Positions 17,450 to 25,711 of a DNA stretch of 64,000 nucleotides are shown here, in pieces. Each line of letters starts with the position of its first letter. Positions within the stretch are counted from its first letter, which is position 1. The DNA lies in the NCBI GenBank assembly GCA_963740765.1, contig CAVUFN010000015.1:248001-312000 (forward strand), in the 5' to 3' direction. Origin of the DNA: DATLGB01 sp963740765. Its GTDB lineage: Bacteria; Actinomycetota; Thermoleophilia; Solirubrobacterales; Solirubrobacteraceae. A program made the translations under genes and the position numbers. The notes under the pieces are model-generated. The model did not search any database. It saw only the letters and a program-made list of their open reading frames with translations, and was not told where the DNA came from.

Positions 17450-17498
17450 GGACAGAAGCTGACCGCATGAAACCGAACAAGGACAGAAGCTGACCGCA
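17450..17498. promoter_or_regulatory. twin operator: two 18-bp direct repeats 31 bp apart
   Basis: GGACAGAAGCTGACCGCA occurs exactly at 17450-17467 and again at 17481-17498. Each copy is itself an imperfect dyad (GACAG-AAG-CTGAC). The start-to-start distance of 31 bp is about three helical turns, so two regulator dimers would sit on the same face. The pair fills the gap between the WYL regulator and the MFS gene and is the obvious binding site for that regulator. Confidence 0.75.
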
Positions 17499-17518
17499 AG
17501 CCTCGAGACGATCGCGGC

Positions 17519-18967
17519 ATGTCAATCAGCCTCGAACCGCCCCCCGCCACGGCCCGCCCCGCGGCCGCCTCCCTCCCCGCGACCTCCGTCTGGCTCGGCT
17601 TCGTGGTGGTGCTCGCCGCCTCCGTGATGGACCTCCTGGACTCGACCATCGCGCAGACCGCCGCGCCCGCGATCCGCGCCGACCTCGGCGGCAGCTACGC
17701 CAGCATCGAGTGGATCAGCGCGGGCTACACGCTGGCGCTGGCGGTCGGCCTGCTCGCCGGCGCGCGGCTCGGCGACATCCACGGTCGCTGGAAGGTGCTG
17801 CTCGCCGGCATGGCGGCGTTCACCGCCGCCTCCGTCCTGTGCGCGCTGGCGCCGACGTCCGGGCTGCTGATCGCCGCGCGCGTGCTCCAGGGCGGCGTCG
17901 GCGCGATCATGATCCCGCAGGGCTTCGGGCTGATCCGCGAGCTGTTCGGCGACGAAGGCCAGCAGAAGGCGTTCGCGGTCTTCGGCCCCGTCATGGGCCT
18001 CAGCGCGGTCCTCGGGCCGGTGCTCGGCGGCGCGCTCGTCGACCTCGACGTGCTCGGCCTCGGGTGGCGGACGATCTTCCTCGTCAACGTGCCGGTCGGC
18101 ATCGCCGCGATCACGCTCGGCCTCAAGCACCTGCCGCGGACCGCGGCGGCGTCGCCGGGCACGCGCGTCGACCTGGTCAGCGTCGCGATGGCGAGCCTCG
18201 GCGCCGCCGCGATCGTCTACCCGCTGATCGAGGGCCGCGAGCTGGACTGGCCCGGGTGGTGCTTCGCGCTGATGGCCGCGGGCGCCGTCCTGCTCGCCCG
18301 CTTCATGCAGCGCCAGCGCCGGCTCACCGGTCGCGCCCCGCTCGTCGACCCGAGCATCCTGCACCGCCGCGCGTACGTGATGGGCCTTGCGCTCGTGCTG
18401 TGCTTCATCGGCGCGATGGGCGGGATGATCCTCGTGCTCAACGTGATGCTGCAGGCCGGGCTGGGCTTCTCGCCGCTGGACTCGGGCGTGGCGACGATCG
18501 CCATCCCCGTCGCCGCGATCTTCGGGTCGATCACCTCGTCGGTGACGCTCGAGCGACTCGGCCGGACGACCATCCACATCGGCACGGTGACGATGGCGAG
18601 CGGACTCGTGATCACCGACCTCGTGCTGCGCGCGCAGGGCGCCGGTCTGAGCGCCTGGGACATCGCCGCGCCGCTCGCCGTCACCGGCTTCGGCATGGGG
18701 ATGATCTTCGTCCCGATGTTCGACGTCATCCTCGCGGGCGTCGAGCCGCAGCAGCTGGGGAGCGCGTCCGGGCTGCTCGAGTCGGTCCAGCAGCTCGGCA
18801 TGTCGCTGGGCATCGCCATCGTCGGCACCGTGCTGTTCGGCGTCGTCGGCGGGGCGCACGGCCCGGCCGCGTTCGTCGACGCCGCCGACACCGCGCTGCT
18901 GGTCGCCGTCGGGTTCCTCGCCGCCGCGTTCACGGTGACGTGGTGGCTGCCGCGTCACGCGCGGTGA
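17519..18967 (+). CDS. MFS transporter, DHA2 (EmrB/QacA-like) family, probable drug exporter
   Basis: The 482-residue protein has about 14 transmembrane segments. The DHA2 features are LLDSTIAQTAAPAI in helix 1 (the acidic residue in helix 1 typical of this group), GARLGDIHGRWKVLLAG (motif A), and VLGPVLGGALVD (motif C, antiporter). Such proteins export hydrophobic or cationic toxicants by proton exchange. It is divergent from the WYL regulator and preceded by its putative twin operator. Confidence 0.92.
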   Translation: MSISLEPPPATARPAAASLPATSVWLGFVVVLAASVMDLLDSTIAQTAAPAIRADLGGSYASIEWISAGYTLALAVGLLAGARLGDIHGRWKVLLAGMAAFTAASVLCALAPTSGLLIAARVLQGGVGAIMIPQGFGLIRELFGDEGQQKAFAVFGPVMGLSAVLGPVLGGALVDLDVLGLGWRTIFLVNVPVGIAAITLGLKHLPRTAAASPGTRVDLVSVAMASLGAAAIVYPLIEGRELDWPGWCFALMAAGAVLLARFMQRQRRLTGRAPLVDPSILHRRAYVMGLALVLCFIGAMGGMILVLNVMLQAGLGFSPLDSGVATIAIPVAAIFGSITSSVTLERLGRTTIHIGTVTMASGLVITDLVLRAQGAGLSAWDIAAPLAVTGFGMGMIFVPMFDVILAGVEPQQLGSASGLLESVQQLGMSLGIAIVGTVLFGVVGGAHGPAAFVDAADTALLVAVGFLAAAFTVTWWLPRHAR

Positions 18968-18979
18968 CAGGATGGGCGC

Positions 18980-19741
18980 ATGCTGCACCACCTCGACGGC
19001 GGCACCATGCGCCCCCCGGCCGGCCGGCACATGAACGACGGCGGCCGGCTCATCTGCCACGTGATCGCCTTCCAGGCCGCGGGCGGCGTCGCGCTGATCG
19101 ACACCGGGATCGGCGCGGCGGCCCGCCGCCACCCGCGCTCCCGCCTCGGGCCGATCGCGCCGGTCCTCAACGCCGACCGCGACCTGGACACGACGATCGC
19201 CCGGCAGCTCGAGCGGCTCGGCCTCGGGCCGGTCACCGACATCTGCATGACGCACCTGGACATCGACCACGCGTCCGCGCTCGACGAGTTCCCGGGCGCG
19301 CGCGTGCACGTCCACCGGACCGAACTCGATGCCGCGCTCAAGCCGGCGCTTCGCGAGCGGACCCGCTACATCGCCGCGAACTGGGCGCACGGTCCGGAGT
19401 GGACGCCGTTCGAGGCCACGGACGACGACTTCCACGGCTTCGCCGCCACGACCCTGCTCGACGGCGCGGTCAAGGCGTTCCGGCTGCCCGGCCACAGCCG
19501 CGGTCACACCGGCTACGCGATCCGCGACGGCGACGGCTGGTTCGTGCACGCCGGCGACGCCTTCTACGACGGCGCCTCGATCCGCCGCGGCGCGGAGCCG
19601 ACCCGCTACCTGAAGGTCTTCGCGAAGGTGGCCGCGGCCGAGCCGGGCCGGGTGGGGGAGACCCAGGCGCGCCTGACCGAGCTCGCGCAGCACGACGACG
19701 TCGCCGCCGTCGTCTGCACGCACGACCCAGCGACGCTCTGA
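18980..19741 (+). CDS. metallo-beta-lactamase-fold hydrolase (N-acyl-homoserine lactonase-like)
   Basis: The 253-residue product has the MBL fold of the AHL-lactonase type: an early IDTGIG strand, the metal motif THLDIDHASAL (His-x-Asp-x-Asp-His, where the canonical second His is Asp), GHSRGHTG (metal His), HAGDAFYD (bridging Asp) and CTHDP (last metal His). The His-to-Asp change occurs in some lactonase relatives. Substrate is unknown. It follows the exporter by 12 bases and may share its transcript. Its stop abuts the stop of the convergent glycosyltransferase gene. Confidence 0.85.
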   Translation: MLHHLDGGTMRPPAGRHMNDGGRLICHVIAFQAAGGVALIDTGIGAAARRHPRSRLGPIAPVLNADRDLDTTIARQLERLGLGPVTDICMTHLDIDHASALDEFPGARVHVHRTELDAALKPALRERTRYIAANWAHGPEWTPFEATDDDFHGFAATTLLDGAVKAFRLPGHSRGHTGYAIRDGDGWFVHAGDAFYDGASIRRGAEPTRYLKVFAKVAAAEPGRVGETQARLTELAQHDDVAAVVCTHDPATL

Positions 19742-22024
19742 CTACCGCCCGGCGAGCCGCCGCAGTCCGGGCAGGCGCTTGACGGGATCGAGCAGTGCCC
19801 GTCCGAGGCGCCATGCGAGCGACGCCTCCAGGGTCCGCACCTGGCCGATGAAGAGCGCGGCGCGCGCGTCCGCCTCGTCGCGCTGGCGGACGAGGTCCGC
19901 GTTGACCTCGGCCAGGCGATCGCGCTCCGTCTCGGCCTCCACGCGGCGCAGGTACTCCGCGTGCACGTGGGCGCGGGCGTCGCTGCGTTCGCGCTCGAGG
20001 CTGAGCAGCATCTCGTAGAGACCGGCATCGGGGGCGGGCGCGTGAGCGCCGTTGGGCGCCCCCCGGGTCGCGGCGAGGAGCTTGTCCTGGTAGTCACGGC
20101 GGACGGCGCTCAGCTCGGATTCGAGCTCGGCCACCCGCGGGTCGGCATGCGCGGACGGGTCCATGGTCGTCTCCTCGGGATCGGGGTCGGGTTCTCGGGG
20201 TGCGTCCCGGCGCCGGTGCGGTCGCCAGGTCGACTGGGTCGACGTCTCGAAGACGCGCCGGTTCCGGCTGAAGAGACCGTCGAGCAGGTGCGGGTCGAGC
20301 GCGCCGAACGCGCTCATCCCGGCATGATGCACGAAGACATCGTCGCAGCAGACCACGCGCATCCCGAGCTGGGTCCGGATGCGATGGCTGAGGTCGTCGT
20401 CGTCGAACTGGCCGAGCTGGAAGCGCTCCGACAGCCCGCCGATGGCGTCGAGGTCGGCCTTCCGGGCGGCTGCGGCGAACAGCGCGGCGACGCCGATGTC
20501 GGCGCTCACCCCGGGGTGGCGAGCCGCGCGCTCGGCGTGCACGCGGTCAACCACGTCCGGTGCCGGATGGCGCTCCTCGTAGCCGACGTCGATGCACGCC
20601 TCGTTGGCGATGCGGTTGGTCACCGGCCCGGCCAGGCCGACCGCGCGCGAGCGCGCGAGCGTGTCGACGAAGGCAAGCAGCCCGCCGGCGGGCAGCTGCA
20701 CGTCGTCGTTGAGGATGAGCACGTACCGGCCCTCGGCGCACGCCAGGCCGTGATTCACCGCCGCCGGGAACCCGACGTTCTGGGGCAGGCGCTCCACGAC
20801 GGCGCCCCGCTCCCCGGCGGCGGCCACGAGCGCGCCGGTCTCCGGTCCCGACGCGTTGTCGACCACGATCAGCCGGGCGGGATGGGACCGGTCGCGCTCG
20901 ATCGAATGGAGGCAGTGGCCGAGCGCTTCGGCGTTGTCGTAGCTGACCACGACCACGTCGAGCGACGGCAACGACGCCTCCAGCCGGTGCGCGAACCGCG
21001 CGACGCGCTCGTCCCACCCGGCCGCCGCGGCCGCCTGGCGCCCCGGCTCCGGGTCGTGCGGCTCCGCCAGCGCGCGCTCGACGGCGGCCGCGAGCTCGGG
21101 CGCCGTCGCGCCGATGCTCACCCCCACCGGCTGCAGCGGATACAGGTCGGGGTGGGGCGTGGCCACCACCGGGGTGCCCGAGCCGAGCAGCTCGAGGACC
21201 TCGACCGGGTAGCGGTCCCACGACCGGTCGCCGGTGTCCAGCGGCACGAGGCCGACGTCGAACTCCTGCGCGTAGCGGTGCCGGTCGGCGCCGGCGACGG
21301 AGGGGAGCACGACGACGTTGTCGAGCTCGTCGAGCCGGCTGAGGTCCTCCGGGTCCGGCCGGCCGACGATCGGGAAGGTCCAGTCCGGGCGCAGCTCGGC
21401 CAGCGCGAACAGCAGCGCGGCGTGGACGCGACCGTCGCCGGCGTAGCCGATCAGCGGTCCGCGGAGCGGGGGCGAAAGGCGCGGCCCGGTGTCGGGCGGG
21501 CCCCGCTCCGCATCACACCCGTCGGGCACCTCGATCACGTCGGCGCGCCGCGCGCGCAGCCCGTTCGCAGCCGGCCCGGAGTGCGCCAGGACGACGTCGG
21601 CGACGTCCGCGAGCCCCGTGGCCACGGCATCGGCGGCCGCCAGGTCGCACACGATCGGGTACTCCGTCCGCGCGCGCATGACCCCCACGAGGTGCCGCCA
21701 GCCCGGCGACTGCACGATCAGCGCAGGGCACCGCAGGCCCAGCGCGGCGATGGCGCCGGCCAGCCCGGCCCGCGCGATCTCGAGGTCCGTCCCCGACCAG
21801 CGCTCCTCGGCGTGGCGGGCCTGCGCAGATCCGAGCACGACCGAACGGACCCCGTCCGCGCCGGTCCCCCGCTGCTCCCACGGGCGGCCGCCGGCGGCGA
21901 GGCCGGGCGCGACGAAGACGACCGGATGCCCGCGCCGCGCGAAGCCCGCGGCGAGACCGGCGCCGCGGCCGCCCCGGTCTCCGGCCAGCACCACCACCCC
22001 GCAGCGGCTGCCGTCAACCGCCAT
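19742..22024 (-). CDS. two-domain glycosyltransferase (GT4-like + GT2) with C-terminal coiled coil
   Basis: The 760-residue product has three parts. Residues about 5-360 form a GT-B (family 4/1-like) transferase with GPLIGYAGDGRVHAALL and a donor region LELLGSGTPVVATPHPDLYP. Residues about 365-610 form a family 2 GT-A transferase of the rhamnosyl/WbbL type: LDVVVVSYDNAEALGHCL and the DXD-type LILNDDVQL. The rest is a Glu/Arg-rich coiled coil (ELESELSAVRRDYQDKL and following). ATG 22024 overlaps the upstream gene by 11 bases; a longer frame to 22177 would lie inside that gene. It is the last gene of the glycan operon and probably adds two sugars in sequence. Confidence 0.88.
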   Translation of the reverse strand: MAVDGSRCGVVVLAGDRGGRGAGLAAGFARRGHPVVFVAPGLAAGGRPWEQRGTGADGVRSVVLGSAQARHAEERWSGTDLEIARAGLAGAIAALGLRCPALIVQSPGWRHLVGVMRARTEYPIVCDLAAADAVATGLADVADVVLAHSGPAANGLRARRADVIEVPDGCDAERGPPDTGPRLSPPLRGPLIGYAGDGRVHAALLFALAELRPDWTFPIVGRPDPEDLSRLDELDNVVVLPSVAGADRHRYAQEFDVGLVPLDTGDRSWDRYPVEVLELLGSGTPVVATPHPDLYPLQPVGVSIGATAPELAAAVERALAEPHDPEPGRQAAAAAGWDERVARFAHRLEASLPSLDVVVVSYDNAEALGHCLHSIERDRSHPARLIVVDNASGPETGALVAAAGERGAVVERLPQNVGFPAAVNHGLACAEGRYVLILNDDVQLPAGGLLAFVDTLARSRAVGLAGPVTNRIANEACIDVGYEERHPAPDVVDRVHAERAARHPGVSADIGVAALFAAAARKADLDAIGGLSERFQLGQFDDDDLSHRIRTQLGMRVVCCDDVFVHHAGMSAFGALDPHLLDGLFSRNRRVFETSTQSTWRPHRRRDAPREPDPDPEETTMDPSAHADPRVAELESELSAVRRDYQDKLLAATRGAPNGAHAPAPDAGLYEMLLSLERERSDARAHVHAEYLRRVEAETERDRLAEVNADLVRQRDEADARAALFIGQVRTLEASLAWRLGRALLDPVKRLPGLRRLAGR

Positions 22025-24599
22025 GGGTGAGGACGTCGACCTGGAGACGCAGGTGGCGGATCTGGTCCACGAGCGCGCCGACGGTCGCCGGGTCGGCGAC
22101 CGGGGCGACGTGGACGAGCAGCTCGCGGGTCCCGCCGTCGACGCGACCGAGCACGGTGGGCCGGCGCGCGGACGCACCGCTGTCGGCGGGGTCGTCCCAC
22201 ATCAGGCGCTCGACCTCGAGCATGGCCAGGCCCTGGTGGTGCAGGGCCGCGGCGACCGCGTCGATCAGGTCGCGATGCCCGCCGGGCACCTCGGACTCCA
22301 GGACGCCGGTGAGCGCGAAGAAGCTGGCCAGGCCGTGGCGGCCGGCAAGATCCTGCGCGCGCTCGAGCACGGCGGGGTCCAGTGACAGCGCCAGCACGGC
22401 GCCCGCCGCCGCCGGGTCGGCCGCGGCGGGGACGAGCAGCTCGGGGCGCAGCCGCACGACGTCGGCCACGTCGTCCGCCCCGCCCGCGACCACGACCGGG
22501 CCGTGCGCGTGCAGACGCCGGCCGAGCGCCCAGCTGCGAACGCGGTCGTACCCGCGCGTGCGCCCGCGCGCGACCGCCGCGAGCAGCGTGTCGACACGCT
22601 GCTCCCAGTGGCCGTCGGCGGCGGCGGTGATGCGTCGCTCGGGGAGCGTCGCGTCCGTCTCGGCGAGCGCGGCGGCGACCGCCGGGACGAAGTCCGAGGC
22701 CTCGGCCGCGGTGTAGAGGAGGTCCCCGAAGCGTGTGAGCTCGGGCAGCGGGCGCGTGACCACCGGCTTGCCCAGCGAGAAGTACTCGTAGATCTTCACG
22801 GGGTCCACCGCGCGGGTGATCGCGTCGACGCGGAACGGGATCATGCACACGTCGAACTCGCGCACGTACGCCGGCATCTCCGCGTACGGCCGCCGCGGCA
22901 GGACGCGTACGTTCGCGAGGCCCTCGACGGAGGCGACGTCGGTGTCGAGGTCCCCGACGAACACGAAGGTCCAGTCCGGCCTGGCGCGCGCGGCCGCGGC
23001 GACGAGCTCGATGTCGACCCACGGCGCGATGCCCCCGACGAAGCCGATGATCGGCCGGGGCAGGTCCGCCAGCGGCCGGTCGGGTCCGGGATCGGCGTAG
23101 TGATCGGGATCCCCGCCGTTGCGGACGAGCACGGCGTTGCCGGAGACGGGCGCCAGGCGCTTCCAGAGCCCGAGCGCCGACGTCGTCACCGCGTCCGCCT
23201 CGCGCAGCAGGTCCCGTTCGCTCTCGGCGACCGCGTCGTCGAGGCCGGGGAAGCCGTCCCACTCGTCCATGCAGTCGTAGACCACGTTCCAGCCGAACTC
23301 GGCGCGGGCGGCCAGCGCCGCGGGGGACCAGCTCGGGAGCTGGACCATCGCGACGGCGTCGTGGCCGATGCCGTGCGCGGAGCCGACGCCGCGCAGCATC
23401 GACTGCAGCTCCTCGACCTGGCCGGGGGAGGGCGGTCCCTCGTAGGGCGCGAAGGGCGCGGAGACGCGCGGCTGGATCTCCCACACGCGCTCGGCGACGG
23501 TGTCGACGATGGTGTCGCCTCCGTTCTCCGCGGCGGTCGGCCGGATGCAGAAGACGCGGTGCCCGCGGGCGGCGAGCCGGCTGAGCAGCTGCTGGGGGCG
23601 CTGCCAGCGGTAGTCCCAGGCCACGATGCCGAAGCAGACGACGTCGACGGGGGCCGCGCCGTTCGCAATGACCGCGGGCGGCGGCGCGGGGTCGGCGACC
23701 GGAGCGCCCGCCACTGCCGTCCGGTACCGGTCGGCGCCGCCGGTGCTGGCCCGACGATCGCCGCGGACCCCGACGAGCCAGATGCGGTCGGCCGGGACTT
23801 CGAGCGCGGGCGCGGTGGGCGTGTAGAGGACCCCGAAGCCGGCGTCGGCGAGCAGGTCCACGAGGGCCGCTCGCTCCAGCCAGAACGACTGCGGCTGGAC
23901 CGACGCCCAGGGCGAGGCGAGGCGGGCGGCCGCGGAGACCTCCGGTGTGTGCTCGTAGAAGACGCGGCCGCGGCGGCTGATGCCGCGGTCGTCGTGGACC
24001 GTGCGCAGCCCCGAGAGCAGGTGGGCGTAGCCGGCGCGGCCGCGCTCCGGATCGTCGAGCGCGGCGAGCTCGGCGTCGGTGAGCGCGATGTGGGTGTCGA
24101 GCACCAGCAGCCCGGTGCACAGCTCGCCCAGGCGCTCGATGAAGCGGAACACGTCCGGCTGGTCGAGGTGGTAGAGGATCCCGAGGCACAGGACGACGTC
24201 GAAGCGCCCGTGGGTCGCGACCGAGACGTCCCGGACATCTTCGTGGCGGACGTCGACCCGATCCGCCAGCCCGAGCGCCTCCACCGCGGCCCGGGTCCGG
24301 GCGACGTTGCCGGCCCGGGCCTCGACGGCGACGACCTCGGCGCCGAGTCGCGCGCACTCGATGCCGTACAGGCCCTCGAGCGCGCCGAGGTCGAGGATGC
24401 GCAGACCGTCGAACGGTCCGGGGCGGAAGTCCTCGATGGCGGCGAGGACCCGCTCGATGCGCCGCCCGCTCTGCTCCGCGCCGCCCGTCGACAGCCCGTC
24501 CGCGATCGGGATGTCGTGTGCGGTCCACGGGCCATGGTCGCGGGCCGTCTGCTCCAGCAGCGCGCGCGCGGCGTCACCGCTCAGCGGGGCGCCGGTCAC
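22014..24599 (-). CDS. fused SAM-dependent methyltransferase and glycosyltransferase
   Basis: The 861-residue product begins with a class I methyltransferase (about 45-290; ILDLGALEGLYGIECARLG is the SAM loop and VVLCLGILYHL the post-motif strand). After a proline-rich linker comes a GT-B glycosyltransferase (about 320-690) with RWQRPQQLLSRLAARGH at its start, IIGFVGGIAPWVDIEL, and YFSLGKPVVTRPLPEL near the donor site. A further 170 residues are of unclear fold. The GTG start shares GTGA with the epimerase stop. I infer that it transfers and O-methylates a sugar of a surface polymer. Confidence 0.85.
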   Translation of the reverse strand: MTGAPLSGDAARALLEQTARDHGPWTAHDIPIADGLSTGGAEQSGRRIERVLAAIEDFRPGPFDGLRILDLGALEGLYGIECARLGAEVVAVEARAGNVARTRAAVEALGLADRVDVRHEDVRDVSVATHGRFDVVLCLGILYHLDQPDVFRFIERLGELCTGLLVLDTHIALTDAELAALDDPERGRAGYAHLLSGLRTVHDDRGISRRGRVFYEHTPEVSAAARLASPWASVQPQSFWLERAALVDLLADAGFGVLYTPTAPALEVPADRIWLVGVRGDRRASTGGADRYRTAVAGAPVADPAPPPAVIANGAAPVDVVCFGIVAWDYRWQRPQQLLSRLAARGHRVFCIRPTAAENGGDTIVDTVAERVWEIQPRVSAPFAPYEGPPSPGQVEELQSMLRGVGSAHGIGHDAVAMVQLPSWSPAALAARAEFGWNVVYDCMDEWDGFPGLDDAVAESERDLLREADAVTTSALGLWKRLAPVSGNAVLVRNGGDPDHYADPGPDRPLADLPRPIIGFVGGIAPWVDIELVAAAARARPDWTFVFVGDLDTDVASVEGLANVRVLPRRPYAEMPAYVREFDVCMIPFRVDAITRAVDPVKIYEYFSLGKPVVTRPLPELTRFGDLLYTAAEASDFVPAVAAALAETDATLPERRITAAADGHWEQRVDTLLAAVARGRTRGYDRVRSWALGRRLHAHGPVVVAGGADDVADVVRLRPELLVPAAADPAAAGAVLALSLDPAVLERAQDLAGRHGLASFFALTGVLESEVPGGHRDLIDAVAAALHHQGLAMLEVERLMWDDPADSGASARRPTVLGRVDGGTRELLVHVAPVADPATVGALVDQIRHLRLQVDVLTHGG

Positions 24600-25711
24600 G
24601 AGGCGATCGTCTCGAGCCGGCCGAGGTGCCGTTCGCAGACGGCGACGATCCGGTCGGCGGCGTGGCCGTCCCCGAACGGATTGGGATCGGCGGGCACCGG
24701 GCGCCCGGCCGCCAGGAACGCGCGCGCGTGGGCGACGATGCGGCCCGGATCGCTGCCGGCCAGCTTCACGAACCCGGTCGCGACCGCCTCCGGCCGCTCT
24801 GTGAGCTCGCGCAGGAGAACGACAGGCGTGCCCAGTGACGGGGCCTCCTCCTGGATGCCGCCGCTGTCGGTGAGCACGACGTCGGCGGAGGCCAGCAGAC
24901 CGACGAAGCGGTCGTAGGGCAGCGGATCGACGACCTCGATCCCCGGGATCTGCGCGAACGGCATGCGCACACGCGGGTTCGGGTGCGCGGGGACGATCAC
25001 GTCGAGGTCGGGCTCGAGCCGGGCGAGCTCGCCGACCGCGCGGGCGATCCGGCGCAGCGGAGCGCCCCACGTCTCCCGGCGGTGGACCGTGACCAGCGCG
25101 AGCCGCCGATCCGACCCGGGGCGGCTGCCGGCGCGGGTCCCGACGACGCGCAGCGTGTCGAGCACCGTGTTGCCCGGCACGGAGATGCTCAGGTCGCTGA
25201 CGCCCTCGCTCGCAAGACGCTCGCGCGCGAGCTCGGTCGGGGCGAAGTGCAAAGCGCTGATCCGGGTGATGAGCCGCCGGTTGGCCTCCTCGGGGAAGGG
25301 GCGCAGGAGGTCGTCGGTGCGCAAACCTGCCTCCACGTGGCCGACCGGGACCTCCTCCTGGAAGGCGGCCAGCGCGCCGGCCAGCGCCGTGGTGGTGTCG
25401 CCCTGCACGAGCATCAGTGCGGGTGACAGCTCGCGGATCAGCCGCCCGAGGCCGATGATCGCCCGCCCCAGCAGGTCGGTCAGCGGTTGGCCGGGTGCGA
25501 AGAGCCGGAGGTCGTGATCAGGGGACAGCTCGAGCACTTCGAGGATCTGGTCGAGCAGCTCGTGGTGCTGGCCGGTGGTGATGAGGACGGGGCGGAGGGT
25601 GTCGGAACGCTCGAGGGCGCCGACGACGGGAGCCAGCTTGATCGCCTCCGGCCGGGTGCCGAGGACGATGGCGACAGGGACCCGATCCATGCGGGGCTCA
25701 GCCAGTGCCAT
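24596..25711 (-). CDS. wecB: UDP-N-acetylglucosamine 2-epimerase (non-hydrolysing)
   Basis: The 371-residue product has the WecB/MnaA motifs GTRPEAIKLAPVV (residues 18-30), the UDP-binding HVEAGLRT, VTVHRRETWG, LTDSGGIQEEAPSLGTPV and LRELTERPEAV. It interconverts UDP-GlcNAc and UDP-ManNAc, supplying ManNAc to the surrounding glycosyltransferases. The ATG overlaps the upstream pyruvyltransferase gene by 14 bases; an ATG at residue 8 (25690) is an alternative. The length is normal. Confidence 0.95.
   Translation of the reverse strand: MALAEPRMDRVPVAIVLGTRPEAIKLAPVVGALERSDTLRPVLITTGQHHELLDQILEVLELSPDHDLRLFAPGQPLTDLLGRAIIGLGRLIRELSPALMLVQGDTTTALAGALAAFQEEVPVGHVEAGLRTDDLLRPFPEEANRRLITRISALHFAPTELARERLASEGVSDLSISVPGNTVLDTLRVVGTRAGSRPGSDRRLALVTVHRRETWGAPLRRIARAVGELARLEPDLDVIVPAHPNPRVRMPFAQIPGIEVVDPLPYDRFVGLLASADVVLTDSGGIQEEAPSLGTPVVLLRELTERPEAVATGFVKLAGSDPGRIVAHARAFLAAGRPVPADPNPFGDGHAADRIVAVCERHLGRLETIAS

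Noticed and set aside
19961..22030. Plus-strand frame of 689 codons opposite the two-domain glycosyltransferase.
   Set aside because: Antisense composition, no recognisable fold; the minus-strand frame has both GT families.
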